Shown in pieces: positions 27,101 through 34,321 of a stretch of 64,000 bases of DNA. The notes under the pieces were generated by a model. That model was given only the letters and a program-made list of their open reading frames with translations. It did not search any database and had not been told where the DNA came from. Each line of letters opens with the position of its first letter. Positions within the stretch are counted from its first letter, which is position 1. The DNA is from Bacteroidota bacterium (GTDB lineage Bacteria; Bacteroidota; Bacteroidia; Chitinophagales; Chitinophagaceae): the NCBI GenBank assembly GCA_947460175.1, contig CANHGW010000002.1:158542-222541 (forward strand). The letters run 5' to 3'. Position numbers and translations under genes: made by a program.

Positions 27101-27730
27101 TCACTTCGTTATTGAAAGAGTATCCGTTAGAGCGTTTTGCTCTAGTTTGTCTTGCTTTTGCATATATTTCCGTAGCGTTGATAGCTCTATTTTTATTCCT
27201 TCTAACTCTTTTTCACTTTTATCTTTTGACTGTAAAATAAATGTTTGTATAATATAATAAATAGATAGTATGGCTATAATTAATGTCACTGATCCACTTA
27301 AAACTGTAAACAAATTTGTACGAATAACAGATTTATTAATAGTAATAAGTTGTTCTTTAAGTACGTCATCTAGTTTAAGGTGCCTAAGATATTTATCATG
27401 TCCTCCAAGTCGTTTAGCAAGTCTTCCAATATCTGTCAATTCAAAAGTATTTTTAAGATTAATATCTTCAACTCTTTTTATATACCCTTGCTTCTTCATA
27501 AATTGTTTAACACAATTAAATTCCTTTTTACCAAATGAAAGATAAGTGATATTTATGAAATCAATTTCTTCAAGATGTCCAATTGTTTTTAAGTATTTAG
27601 TATGGTCGTATCCAACAAGTATATTGTCAATATTAAATTTATCGAATGGCATAATTGCATTAAAAACGAGATTACAAGTTTCAGTCATAAATTCATTTAA
27701 GCAATTTTCTATTTCTTCATCTTTTGTCAT
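27101..27730 (-). CDS. Hypothetical membrane protein with winged-helix-like N-terminus
   Basis: 209 residues. The N-terminal ~120 residues include KQFMKKQGYIKRV and FELTDIGRLAKRLGGHDKYL, a pattern (LTD.G..) seen in winged-helix domains that precede membrane segments in Bacteroidota proteins. One membrane helix follows at about residues 140-166 (LSGSVTLIIAILSIYYIIQT). The C-terminus is a charged coiled coil (DKSEKELEGIKIELSTLRKY). No named family is known to me; the topology suggests a cytoplasmic sensor or scaffold. It sits next to a highly structured intergenic region. Confidence 0.6.
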   Translation of the reverse strand: MTKDEEIENCLNEFMTETCNLVFNAIMPFDKFNIDNILVGYDHTKYLKTIGHLEEIDFINITYLSFGKKEFNCVKQFMKKQGYIKRVEDINLKNTFELTDIGRLAKRLGGHDKYLRHLKLDDVLKEQLITINKSVIRTNLFTVLSGSVTLIIAILSIYYIIQTFILQSKDKSEKELEGIKIELSTLRKYMQKQDKLEQNALTDTLSITK

Positions 27731-27806
27731 TTTATTTATTGGTTATTTCTTTAGGGAAACAGATGTCTGAAAACTTACAAATAACTTGATATAGTGCAAA
27801 GTTCCT

Positions 27807-27999
27807 GCCATTTAACAATCACTATAGACTTGTGTAAATGGCTATAATGATTTGTAACTAGCATGTTCAAATATATAATTCATTTTTTACAAATCATAGT
27901 AATAGCATTTTAGTTTGAATATTGAAGTGAGTTGGTGATTTAGAATACATGTGAAAATTACTAGTTTATTTACACAGATGTTTTACTCCAATATTCAAA
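27807..27999. repeat. Three consecutive inverted repeats in an intergenic region
   Basis: GCCATTT (27807-27813) pairs with AAATGGC (27836-27842). ATGATTTGTAA (27847-27857) pairs with TTACAAATCAT (27887-27897). TTTGAATATTG (27914-27924) pairs with CAATATTCAAA (27989-27999). Loops are 22, 29 and 64 nt. The last arm ends exactly at the stop of the gene at 28000. There is no ORF inside. Confidence 0.6.
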
Positions 28000-28467
28000 T
28001 TACAACTTCCTTTTTCCCTTCCCTTTTTTAGGCATCATAGGGCTGAGTTGTCGGGCGGCTTCTTGAGCGCCAAGTACGTTTTGAGTAGCTGCTGCTTGGC
28101 AATATTTGTAAAAGTCGAGTGCGGTGCTTACGCTTTCGTTTTCGAGGGCTATTACGGTATCGTTTATGGCTTGTTGCAATTTTTTAACCTGTATCAGTAT
28201 ATCACCCAAAAACTGAAAATCTTGTACATCCTTTTCAAACTCAGCTTGATTAAAATAGGGCGGTAGGATATGTGGATTTTGTCGGGTAAGTTCCAAGGCA
28301 GTGGTAATAAAAGCATGCGTGCGAGCACCTAGTCTAAGGTGTTTGCGTTTTTCGCTAGGCGTAAGTTGTACCAAAAACGACATGCTCGTTTCGATGTCTG
28401 AAAGCATGGTGAGCCATGCTTGATGTTGTACATCGGTAATACCGATGGAAAGGTTATTGTAAGGCAT
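28000..28467 (-). CDS. Hypothetical protein of a Bacteroidota family (MPYNNL-type), 155 residues
   Basis: A soluble helical protein starting MPYNNLSIGITDVQHQA, with a central LTPSEKRKHLRLGARTHAF and FYKYCQAAATQNVLGAQEAA. The C-terminus is basic and low-complexity (MMPKKGKGKRKL). There is no signal peptide. It is paralogous to the truncated gene at 28870 (MPYQNL ... LTPDEI...). I recall similar proteins of unknown function in other Bacteroidota, but cannot name a family. A -7 box TATTTTTG lies at 28491-28498, and the 21-bp palindrome array starts about 70 bp upstream, so the array may control it. Confidence 0.65.
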   Translation of the reverse strand: MPYNNLSIGITDVQHQAWLTMLSDIETSMSFLVQLTPSEKRKHLRLGARTHAFITTALELTRQNPHILPPYFNQAEFEKDVQDFQFLGDILIQVKKLQQAINDTVIALENESVSTALDFYKYCQAAATQNVLGAQEAARQLSPMMPKKGKGKRKL

Positions 28468-28490
28468 AGTAGTAAGTTATTTTTCAATAT

Positions 28491-28498
28491 CAAAAATA
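28491..28498 (-). promoter_or_regulatory. -7 promoter box (TATTTTTG) of the MPYNNL gene
   Basis: The minus strand reads TATTTTTG, 23 nt before the ATG at 28467. The palindrome array lies some 40 bp further upstream. Confidence 0.45.
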
Positions 28499-28535
28499 GT
28501 AGATTTTGTATTAAAATATTCCTAAAATAGCACCT

Positions 28536-28743
28536 ATGCTGCCAAACTTTGCAAAAATGTGCAATGCAATTGCACATAGGGTGCAATTGCATTGCAGAAA
28601 TCTGCAATTGCATTACATGAGTGGTGCAATACAATTGCACCACTCGTGCCAAATTTCGCAGAAAGTTGCAATGCAAATGCACCATCAGTGCCAAACTTTG
28701 CACACATGGTGTAAAGCTTTGCACCATCTGTGTAATGTTGGAC
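28536..28743. repeat. Array of about ten palindromic units with 21-22 bp spacing
   Basis: Each unit is an imperfect palindrome near GTGCAA-N3/4-TTGCAC (for example GTGCAATGCAATTGCAC, GTGCCAAACTTTGCAC, GGTGCAATACAATTGCACC), joined by a few bases such as CATNNG. The right-hand GCA of successive units falls at 28551, 28572, 28594, 28615 (as ACA), 28637, 28658, 28679, 28700 and 28721, so spacing is 21 or 22 bp, two helical turns. It lies between divergent paralogous genes. A CRISPR array is excluded because there are no spacers of ordinary length. Open frames on both strands run through it, but they are products of the repeat. Confidence 0.85.
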
Positions 28744-28869
28744 TTTTTTTTCTTAAAAATTTCTTAAAAAACAGTCCAAATTGTTTTCATTTTTTTACTA
28801 CGATATACAAGCTATGTAATTTTAATTGATAAATTAATTTTCTTTTTTAACACTTAAAAACACCTACGT
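28744..28869. other. AT-rich leader between the palindrome array and the truncated paralogue
   Basis: It contains the right arm AGTCCAA (28773-28779) of an inverted repeat whose left arm TTGGACT (28738-28744) is the end of the array. Otherwise it is AT-rich with no clear -7 box and no ORF. Confidence 0.4.
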
Positions 28870-29085
28870 ATGCCGTACCAAAATTTAACGTCTACATTAG
28901 ACACCGCAGCAGTCGCACCGATTATGACTAGCCTAGCCACTATGCAAACCACACTTGCGCCGCATAGCATCAACCTTACACCCGATGAAATAACGAGGAT
29001 GTTTAAGATGAGCATTAATCGTCAATCGCTTGGTAGTCGGTCTATCCAAATAGCCGAAGCAAATCCTACTTTGAAACTCGCTTAA
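28870..29085 (+). pseudogene. Truncated paralogue of the MPYNNL-type gene, 71 residues
   Basis: The start MPYQNLTSTLDTAAVAPIM, the central INLTPDEITRMFKMSINRQS and the following IAEANPTLKLA align in order with MPYNNL..., LTPSEKRKHLRLGARTHA and LTRQNPHILPP of the 155-residue gene at 28467. The frame stops at the point where the paralogue continues for about 80 more residues, and I found no matching continuation in other frames. It is probably a truncated pseudogene, though a short functional form cannot be excluded. Confidence 0.6.
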
Positions 29086-29493
29086 CACAACCTAAATGCA
29101 ACCAAACAAGACAATGAACGCTATATCAATTTATTGGCTATAGAAATGAAACTTAAAGTTCTGTTTCAAGGTATAGAATATTCATGCATGTCTTCAGGTA
29201 GCTAAACTATTGTAGGAGATTTCAGATGAGCGACAAAACATGTTTCGGCATAAAAACAAAACCTTCGGCTAATCAAAAGCACTCAAGGCAAAGTAGAGAA
29301 GCCATTAAAGCAACAGAAACAAAGGAATATGAAGCTACAAGAAAACTAAAATTTCTTACACGGTGATAATAAATCTAGCAAGCTCACCGTAAAAAAGCAA
29401 AGCGAGATAGCTTTCAAAAATACCTATATTTGAAAGTGAAATCTATAGGCATCAAACAAAATAAATAACATTATAAACAAAAAATTTAAAACA
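29086..29493. other. Intergenic region, probably gene remnants
   Basis: A 408-bp gap holding a 46-codon ORF (listed separately) and an inverted repeat ACGGTGA (29360-29366) with TCACCGT (29384-29390). It may contain decayed sequence of the truncated paralogue. No clear terminator or promoter box was seen. Confidence 0.4.
29226..29366 (+). CDS. Possible small basic protein, 46 residues
   Basis: It starts MSDKTCFGIKTKPSANQK and is rich in Lys/Arg. An AGGAG-like stretch (29212-29216) lies about 9 nt before the ATG, unusual in this otherwise Shine-Dalgarno-poor genome. There is no family match and no further support, so it may be chance. Confidence 0.25.
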   Translation: MSDKTCFGIKTKPSANQKHSRQSREAIKATETKEYEATRKLKFLTR

Positions 29494-30480
29494 TTGAAAA
29501 AGTTAATTTTAGCGATTTCAGCAATCGCACTTATTGCCATCAGTTGCAATAAAAATTCTATAGAAAAGAAACCTACTGTAACAGGCAAACAGACCATGAG
29601 GGTAATAAACTCTGGTTTAAAAATTGAAAATGGAATAATGATGTTTAGTTCAATTGATGCATTAGATGCTAAAATCAAAGAACTACATTCTATGTCAGTA
29701 GATGAACTTGATCATTATAATCAAAGTTTTTACGACTTTACAAGTCTTTATAGACAATATCAAATTTTGGATGCTCAAGCAGATGCTGAAAATGGAATAT
29801 CTGCCGATAGTACTATAAATGCTAGGTTAATAGTGGATATTCCAGATAATGTATTTGCAAGTGTTGTAAGTAAAGACGGACTTCTAATTCTGTCTGATTC
29901 TATCTATTACTATTCAAGTGGTGGCTATCAGGTAACCGACACGATTAACTATGGTAAAAATACAAATTTCAATTGGAATGCAATAGCTAAAAAAGGATTT
30001 GGACAAAATAATAATGGCAATCCGGAATGGGCTTCATTTCCTCCAATTTCTCATTTTTTTCATACATACAATAACGTGAATACTTGGCCAAAACACAATG
30101 GACGAGATGTACGAGCAATACACACAAAATGGTGCTCTTGGTTTGGAGTTTATGGAAGTGCTGGCGCGAAAATAAAACTAGAAAAAGATTCAAAATATGG
30201 AGGGTGGATTAATATTGAACATGCTAATGCAAGCAATACTACTTCTTCCAATTTTAGATATTTCACTATGTTTTCAGGTGGAGGTAATACTTGGTGGGAC
30301 TGGTCTTATTATAACAAATCAGATTCCAAAAATACTTCTAGTAAAAATGTAAATGAGATAGTTTTAACATATAAAGCATCACTTATTGCAGGTCCTCTAC
30401 AGCACCAAGTTGGAAATTTTGTAAATACAGTCTCTATTACAAGACAAGGATGTACATTAACAACTACATGGAATCATTAA
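29494..30480 (+). CDS. Putative lipoprotein with unknown extracellular domain; TTG start
   Basis: 328 residues. The frame has no ATG between the upstream stop (29446-29448) and the signal peptide, so translation most likely starts at the TTG at 29494 (KKLILAISAIALIAISC). AISC is a good lipobox, so the protein is probably an outer-membrane lipoprotein. The N-terminal part (ENGIMMFSSIDALDAKIKELHSMSVDEL) resembles the opening of Bacteroidota lipoprotein families of unknown function. The C-terminal half is rich in Trp, Tyr, Asn and Gly. A hairpin terminator follows at 30493. Function unknown. Confidence 0.65.
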   Translation: MKKLILAISAIALIAISCNKNSIEKKPTVTGKQTMRVINSGLKIENGIMMFSSIDALDAKIKELHSMSVDELDHYNQSFYDFTSLYRQYQILDAQADAENGISADSTINARLIVDIPDNVFASVVSKDGLLILSDSIYYYSSGGYQVTDTINYGKNTNFNWNAIAKKGFGQNNNGNPEWASFPPISHFFHTYNNVNTWPKHNGRDVRAIHTKWCSWFGVYGSAGAKIKLEKDSKYGGWINIEHANASNTTSSNFRYFTMFSGGGNTWWDWSYYNKSDSKNTSSKNVNEIVLTYKASLIAGPLQHQVGNFVNTVSITRQGCTLTTTWNH

Positions 30481-30492
30481 AAAATTTAAATG

Positions 30493-30520
30493 CAACCGTA
30501 ATCATTACGGTTGTATTTAA
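30493..30520 (+). terminator. Hairpin terminator after the lipoprotein gene
   Basis: CAACCGTAAT (30493-30502) pairs with ATTACGGTTG (30504-30513) around a single central base, extended by flanking AAAT/ATTT, with a weak T-run (TATTTAATAT). From about 30512 the sequence is shared with the leader of the second barrel gene at 33208. Confidence 0.6.
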
Positions 30521-30538
30521 TATAAATATCATATTCAA

Positions 30539-31309
30539 ATGAAAACAATAAAATTAATATTAATCCTAATTCTAGTATCTAAAATCTCATTCACACAAAA
30601 AAAGTCTGAATTAATCCCCAAAAACAAAATAGAAATTTCAATTAGACTCGAAGGAACTAAAAGAAAAAGCGATAAATATTTTGATAACGATACCAATACA
30701 TATACTGCAGAACAAAAATACCCTGAAAAATATTATAAAAACAACAATTATTTAGCTGGAAATATCGGTATTAAAAAATATTTTCCAAAGCATTATATAC
30801 TATCTTCTGAATTCAGGTATAAACTATGGGGATTTAAAGAATATTTTTTAACTCCTTATTATGGAAGTGGAAGTGCTATTAGTTACGGCTTTTCATATAC
30901 TCTTTTCAACATTGACCTTAGCATTAATATTCAAAAAAGATTTATACTATATAAGCGACTGGAACTACGTCCACGAATTGGATTAACTATATTTCGTTCA
31001 TTAACAAAAGGTTTTGATAGCAGTGTATACTACAATTTTGGGAATTCTGAATATAATAATTACAATTTAGGCAGTCCTTATAAAATTGGTATGAACTTTG
31101 GTTCTGAATTAATATACAAAGTCACAAACAGAATTTCTTTAAATACTAGTTTTGTGTATTACACACCTTTCAATAACAGTTATGGATGGACTCATGGCGA
31201 GAGAATAGCAGGTACTGAATATCCTTGGAGAAAATATAGAAAGAAGAATGATGGTATTTATTTAGGATTTGGTATAGATTTTTCTTTAAGGAAATACTAT
31301 AAAGATTAA
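30539..31309 (+). CDS. Outer-membrane beta-barrel-like protein, duplicate copy 1
   Basis: A 256-residue secreted protein. The short signal peptide (MKTIKLILILILVSKISFTQ) is followed by alternating-strand segments such as LAGNIGIKKYFPKHYILSSE, YKLWGFKEYFLTPYYGSG and a final YLGFGIDFSLRKYY, typical of small outer-membrane barrels. It is nearly identical to the gene at 33234, with long blocks identical in both DNA and protein (for example DKYFDNDTNTYTAEQKYPEK). No family name is known to me. The duplication includes the leader and the 3' flank. Confidence 0.65.
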   Translation: MKTIKLILILILVSKISFTQKKSELIPKNKIEISIRLEGTKRKSDKYFDNDTNTYTAEQKYPEKYYKNNNYLAGNIGIKKYFPKHYILSSEFRYKLWGFKEYFLTPYYGSGSAISYGFSYTLFNIDLSINIQKRFILYKRLELRPRIGLTIFRSLTKGFDSSVYYNFGNSEYNNYNLGSPYKIGMNFGSELIYKVTNRISLNTSFVYYTPFNNSYGWTHGERIAGTEYPWRKYRKKNDGIYLGFGIDFSLRKYYKD

Positions 31310-31317
31310 CTACATAA

Positions 31318-31360
31318 TGAAACCTCCTACAACCTTGGTTTTGCGTCAGTGTGGCTTTCG
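31318..31360 (+). repeat. 3' flank repeat (type 3), copy 1
   Basis: It begins TGAAACCTCCTACAACCTTG and continues through GTTTTGCGTCAGTGTGGC. The same stretch follows the stop or overlaps the stop of the genes ending at 33059 and 33995. It is weakly hairpin-prone (AAACC...GGTTT), so it may act as a shared 3' end. Confidence 0.6.
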
Positions 31361-31510
31361 CCTTAGTTAATATCGAAGTAAAGCCAGTGCTGTGGAGGGT
31401 ACCAACAAGCACCATGCTTAGTAAGTTTGATTAAACGATGATTTTATTTTAAAAAGCATTCATAAATGCGAATCAACTATAGTTGAAAAATGATTTTCTT
31501 TTTTTAACAT
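31360..31510. repeat. Dispersed intergenic repeat, type 2, copy D
   Basis: It contains the degenerate left arm (CTTAGTTAATATCGAAGTA), the right arm TACCAACAAG with CACCATGCTTAG, the GCATTCATAAATGC hairpin and GAATCAACTATAGTTGAAAA. It fills most of the 301-bp gap after barrel copy 1; about 100 bases of AT-rich leader follow. Confidence 0.65.
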
Positions 31511-31610
31511 TATTTGTTGTTGGACATTAAGGCAAACACCTGCGAAAATGCAACACAATTATTTTAATCATAAGGTGGCTTTTGCTCCTTATTTTAATTC
31601 TTCTTAAAAT

Positions 31611-33059
31611 ATGAAAATAATAAAATACTTAATAACCATAATTGGAATTTCTATATCCCAAACTAGTTCAGCACAGTTAGAACCTAGTTCTAATAAAACT
31701 AATTATCCAAAACAACCCTATTTAATTTTTAATTTTAAAAATTCAGATTGTCAAAACTGCTCTATAATAGCTTATAATAAACTTAACCAAATAAAGACAA
31801 AATCTAAAATTGTGGTTGTCTTTGAGGATAGTACACTTGAAAATATATTTTATAAAGTTAAACATAACAATAGTGGTTGTCTTCTATATTTTGACAGTTT
31901 GTTTTCTAAAGCAATATCAATTGGCAATCATAATTCTTTCTCAATTGTAACAAATAATAAAGTAACGAATTATTATATAAATGAAATTAGTGATTCTCTT
32001 ATAAAATATATTAATAATGACCTTTTAAACCCATTAAAACAATCAGAATTTGATTATAAAAATTCAAATTTGAAATCAATAAATTTGAAATCAATAAAAA
32101 ACGAATCATTGTTTTTAGTTAATAATTCGTTTGGAATAATGGATTACACAAATCAATATTGTACTATTTATGAAGATACATTTAAATCAGTGATTCCAAC
32201 TTTGAACAACAGTACTTACAAAGAAATGAGAAACATTTTTACGAGGAATTCCCCGAATCAATTAACAGACAGTCTACATGACATACTAATTAGTCAAACA
32301 GGATTTTCCAAGTATCTTGTTAAGAACATCTCTTTTTTTAATGAAATTTGTTTGGAACTTACAATTAACATGTTAACTCAAAAAAAATCAACGGACAGTT
32401 CGCTTAATCTTGCAATGCAAGGATATACGTTGATAGCAAGTGGACATAAAGGAAAAAATAATGAATTACTTAATATAGACAGCTATAATAAATACTATCC
32501 TCTTGTCAATATAGAAAAACAAGATAAAAAAATGTATCCAACATTAACATATGGATTTGTAAAAAATAACGAAACAATATATTGTCCATATATTGAATAT
32601 ATTGACACGACTTCAACTTTAAAATTAGTTGCTCAAAAATTTGATAGTAATAAGGCAGAGGTAATTTCTGTTTACAATTTAAATTTCTGGGAAAAGCATA
32701 AGGATGAAAGGATAATATTCAAATTAGATTCATTGTACAATCCATATATTTTATACCTAAACAGTAAAATAATTGAAACACCAGCATCAAACCAACTAGT
32801 TGAATTAAATAAAGGAAATATAAATGAAAAATCAGTAGAACTTATTGATTTTAAAATCATTACTAATAATACTGTTAAAGTATTACTCATATCAAATGGC
32901 GTTATATATGAGTCCACAATTGATTTAAAAACTTCAAAAGTATTGAATACAGAAATTATTTGCTATTCAAATTTAAATATTGCTAAGTACTTTAAAAACA
33001 ATATTTATTCATTGAATCAATTTAATAATGACTTGATAATTCAACGCGTAAGAAAATGA
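31611..33059 (+). CDS. Secreted protein with N-terminal thioredoxin-like CxxC, unknown C-terminal part
   Basis: 482 residues with signal peptide MKIIKYLITIIGISISQTSSAQ. The segment PYLIFNFKNSDCQNCSIIAY carries a CxxC (about C47, C50) placed as in thioredoxin-like redox domains of envelope proteins, followed by KSKIVVVFEDS. The C-terminal ~330 residues hold repeated short strands (SFGIMDYTNQYCTIYEDTFK, YCPYIEYIDTTSTLKLV) reminiscent of a beta-propeller. It lies between the two copies of the duplicated barrel gene. Its TGA stop is part of the type 3 3'-flank repeat. Very AT-rich; no named family. Confidence 0.55.
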   Translation: MKIIKYLITIIGISISQTSSAQLEPSSNKTNYPKQPYLIFNFKNSDCQNCSIIAYNKLNQIKTKSKIVVVFEDSTLENIFYKVKHNNSGCLLYFDSLFSKAISIGNHNSFSIVTNNKVTNYYINEISDSLIKYINNDLLNPLKQSEFDYKNSNLKSINLKSIKNESLFLVNNSFGIMDYTNQYCTIYEDTFKSVIPTLNNSTYKEMRNIFTRNSPNQLTDSLHDILISQTGFSKYLVKNISFFNEICLELTINMLTQKKSTDSSLNLAMQGYTLIASGHKGKNNELLNIDSYNKYYPLVNIEKQDKKMYPTLTYGFVKNNETIYCPYIEYIDTTSTLKLVAQKFDSNKAEVISVYNLNFWEKHKDERIIFKLDSLYNPYILYLNSKIIETPASNQLVELNKGNINEKSVELIDFKIITNNTVKVLLISNGVIYESTIDLKTSKVLNTEIICYSNLNIAKYFKNNIYSLNQFNNDLIIQRVRK

Positions 33060-33100
33060 AACCTCCTACAATCTTGGTTTTGCGTCAGAGTGACTTTTGA
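33057..33100 (+). repeat. 3' flank repeat (type 3), copy 2
   Basis: TGAAACCTCCTACAATCTTG and GTTTTGCGTCAGAGTG match copy 1 with few changes. The TGA is the actual stop codon of the CxxC gene. Confidence 0.6.
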
Positions 33101-33110
33101 AATTAGCTGA

Positions 33111-33126
33111 ATCCGCCGCGGCGGAT
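33111..33126. repeat. GC-rich 16-bp perfect palindrome
   Basis: ATCCGCCGCGGCGGAT is a perfect palindrome in surroundings that are very AT-rich. It lies in the 174-bp gap before barrel copy 2, inside sequence (TTAGCATTCTACCAACTTTA) that recurs at about 34073-34100. Confidence 0.6.
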
Positions 33127-33233
33127 AGTTTATATTAGCATTCTACCAACTTTAAACTTTTGTACTTTCTACCCTACACCGAACACAAAGCCACCAAGCA
33201 TTAAGGTGTATTTAATATAAATATCATATTCAA

Positions 33234-33995
33234 ATGAAAACTTTAAAATTAATCCTAATTCTAGTATCTAAAATCTCATACGCACAAACACAATACAAAA
33301 TAGAGAAAAACAAAATAGAAATTTCAATTAAGCTCGAAGGAACTAAAAGAAAAAGCGATAAATATTTTGATAACGATACCAATACATATACTGCAGAACA
33401 AAAATACCCTGAAAAGTATTTTAAAAACAACAATTATTTAGCAGGCAATATCGGGATTAAAAAATATTTTCCAAAGCATTATATAATTTCTTCTGAATTC
33501 AGGTATAAACTATGGGGATTTAAAGAATATTTTTTAACTCCTTATTATGGTAGTGGAAGAGCTTTTAGTTACGGATTTTCATCAACTGTTTTTAATATAG
33601 ACTTAAGTGTCAACATATTAAAAAGAATAGTATTGTACAAACGATTTGAATTAAGGCCTCGAATTGGAGTAACACTGTTTTATCCATTTACAAGGGGATT
33701 TGATAGTTCTGTTTACTACAATTTTGGAAACACTGAATTTAATAATTACTATTTAGGGAGTCCATATAAAATTGGTATGAACTTTGGCTCTGAATTAATA
33801 TTCAAAATCACAAACAGAATTTCTTTAAATACTAGTTTTGTTTATTACACGCCTTTCAATAACAGTTATGGTTGGACTCATGGCGAGAGAGTAGTAGGTA
33901 CTGAATATCCTTGGAGAAAATATAGAAAGAAGAATGATGGTCTTTACTTAGGATTTGGTATAGATTTTTCTTTAAGGAAATATTATAAAGATTAA
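33234..33995 (+). CDS. Outer-membrane beta-barrel-like protein, duplicate copy 2
   Basis: A 253-residue paralogue of the gene at 30539, sharing nearly the whole sequence. It differs mainly right after the signal peptide (SYAQTQYKIEKN versus SFTQKKSELIPKN) and by scattered substitutions in the middle. The DNA identity extends upstream about 25 bases (GTATTTAATATAAATATC) and downstream into the type 3 flank, so the duplicated unit is gene plus flanks. The ending FGIDFSLRKYYKD is the same in both. Same predicted location and unknown function. Confidence 0.65.
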   Translation: MKTLKLILILVSKISYAQTQYKIEKNKIEISIKLEGTKRKSDKYFDNDTNTYTAEQKYPEKYFKNNNYLAGNIGIKKYFPKHYIISSEFRYKLWGFKEYFLTPYYGSGRAFSYGFSSTVFNIDLSVNILKRIVLYKRFELRPRIGVTLFYPFTRGFDSSVYYNFGNTEFNNYYLGSPYKIGMNFGSELIFKITNRISLNTSFVYYTPFNNSYGWTHGERVVGTEYPWRKYRKKNDGLYLGFGIDFSLRKYYKD

Positions 33996-34001
33996 ATAAT
34001 A

Positions 34002-34045
34002 TTGAAACCTCCTACAACCGTAGTTTTGGGTCAGTATGGCTTATG
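34002..34045 (+). repeat. 3' flank repeat (type 3), copy 3
   Basis: TTGAAACCTCCTACAACCGT and GTTTTGGGTCAGTATGGC follow the stop of barrel copy 2. Confidence 0.6.
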
Positions 34046-34109
34046 TACTCGGCTGAAATTTGTAGTATAAATTAACATTCTACGTACTTTAAACTATTGT
34101 ACTTTCTTC

Positions 34110-34265
34110 ACCCTTGTTGGTATCGAAGTATAGCCAGCGTAGCGGAGGTTACCAACAAGCACAATGCTTAAAGTTTGTTTTATACGATGATTTTAGTTTG
34201 ATTTTAAAACGCATTCATAAATGCGAATCAACTATAGTTGAAAAATGGTTTGCTTTTTTGAACAT
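34110..34265. repeat. Dispersed intergenic repeat, type 2, copy F
   Basis: The best-preserved type 2 copy: CTTGTTGGTA (34113-34122) inverted as TACCAACAAG (34150-34159), then CACAATGCTTA, the hairpin CGCATT-CATA-AATGCG and GAATCAACTATAGTTGAAAA. It fills most of the 326-bp gap before pyrH; the remaining ~55 bases hold nothing recognised. Confidence 0.7.
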
Positions 34266-34321
34266 CATGTATTGTTTGTCAAAAAGAACTGCAACAGCGA
34301 AAATCAAAAACTATTGTTACT

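Noticed and set aside
28536..28743. CRISPR array
   Set aside because: Units are palindromic and follow each other with a few bases between them; no spacers of 30 nt or more and no cas genes.
28536..28829. ORFs on both strands through the palindrome array (Cys/His/Gln-rich, such as VQLHCRNLQLHYMS)
   Set aside because: Both strands are open only because the repeat contains no stop codons; the sequences mirror each other and have no start context.
29360..29390. Terminator at the ACGGTGA/TCACCGT inverted repeat
   Set aside because: Seven-bp arms with a 17-nt loop and no T-run on the plus strand; no gene clearly ends there.
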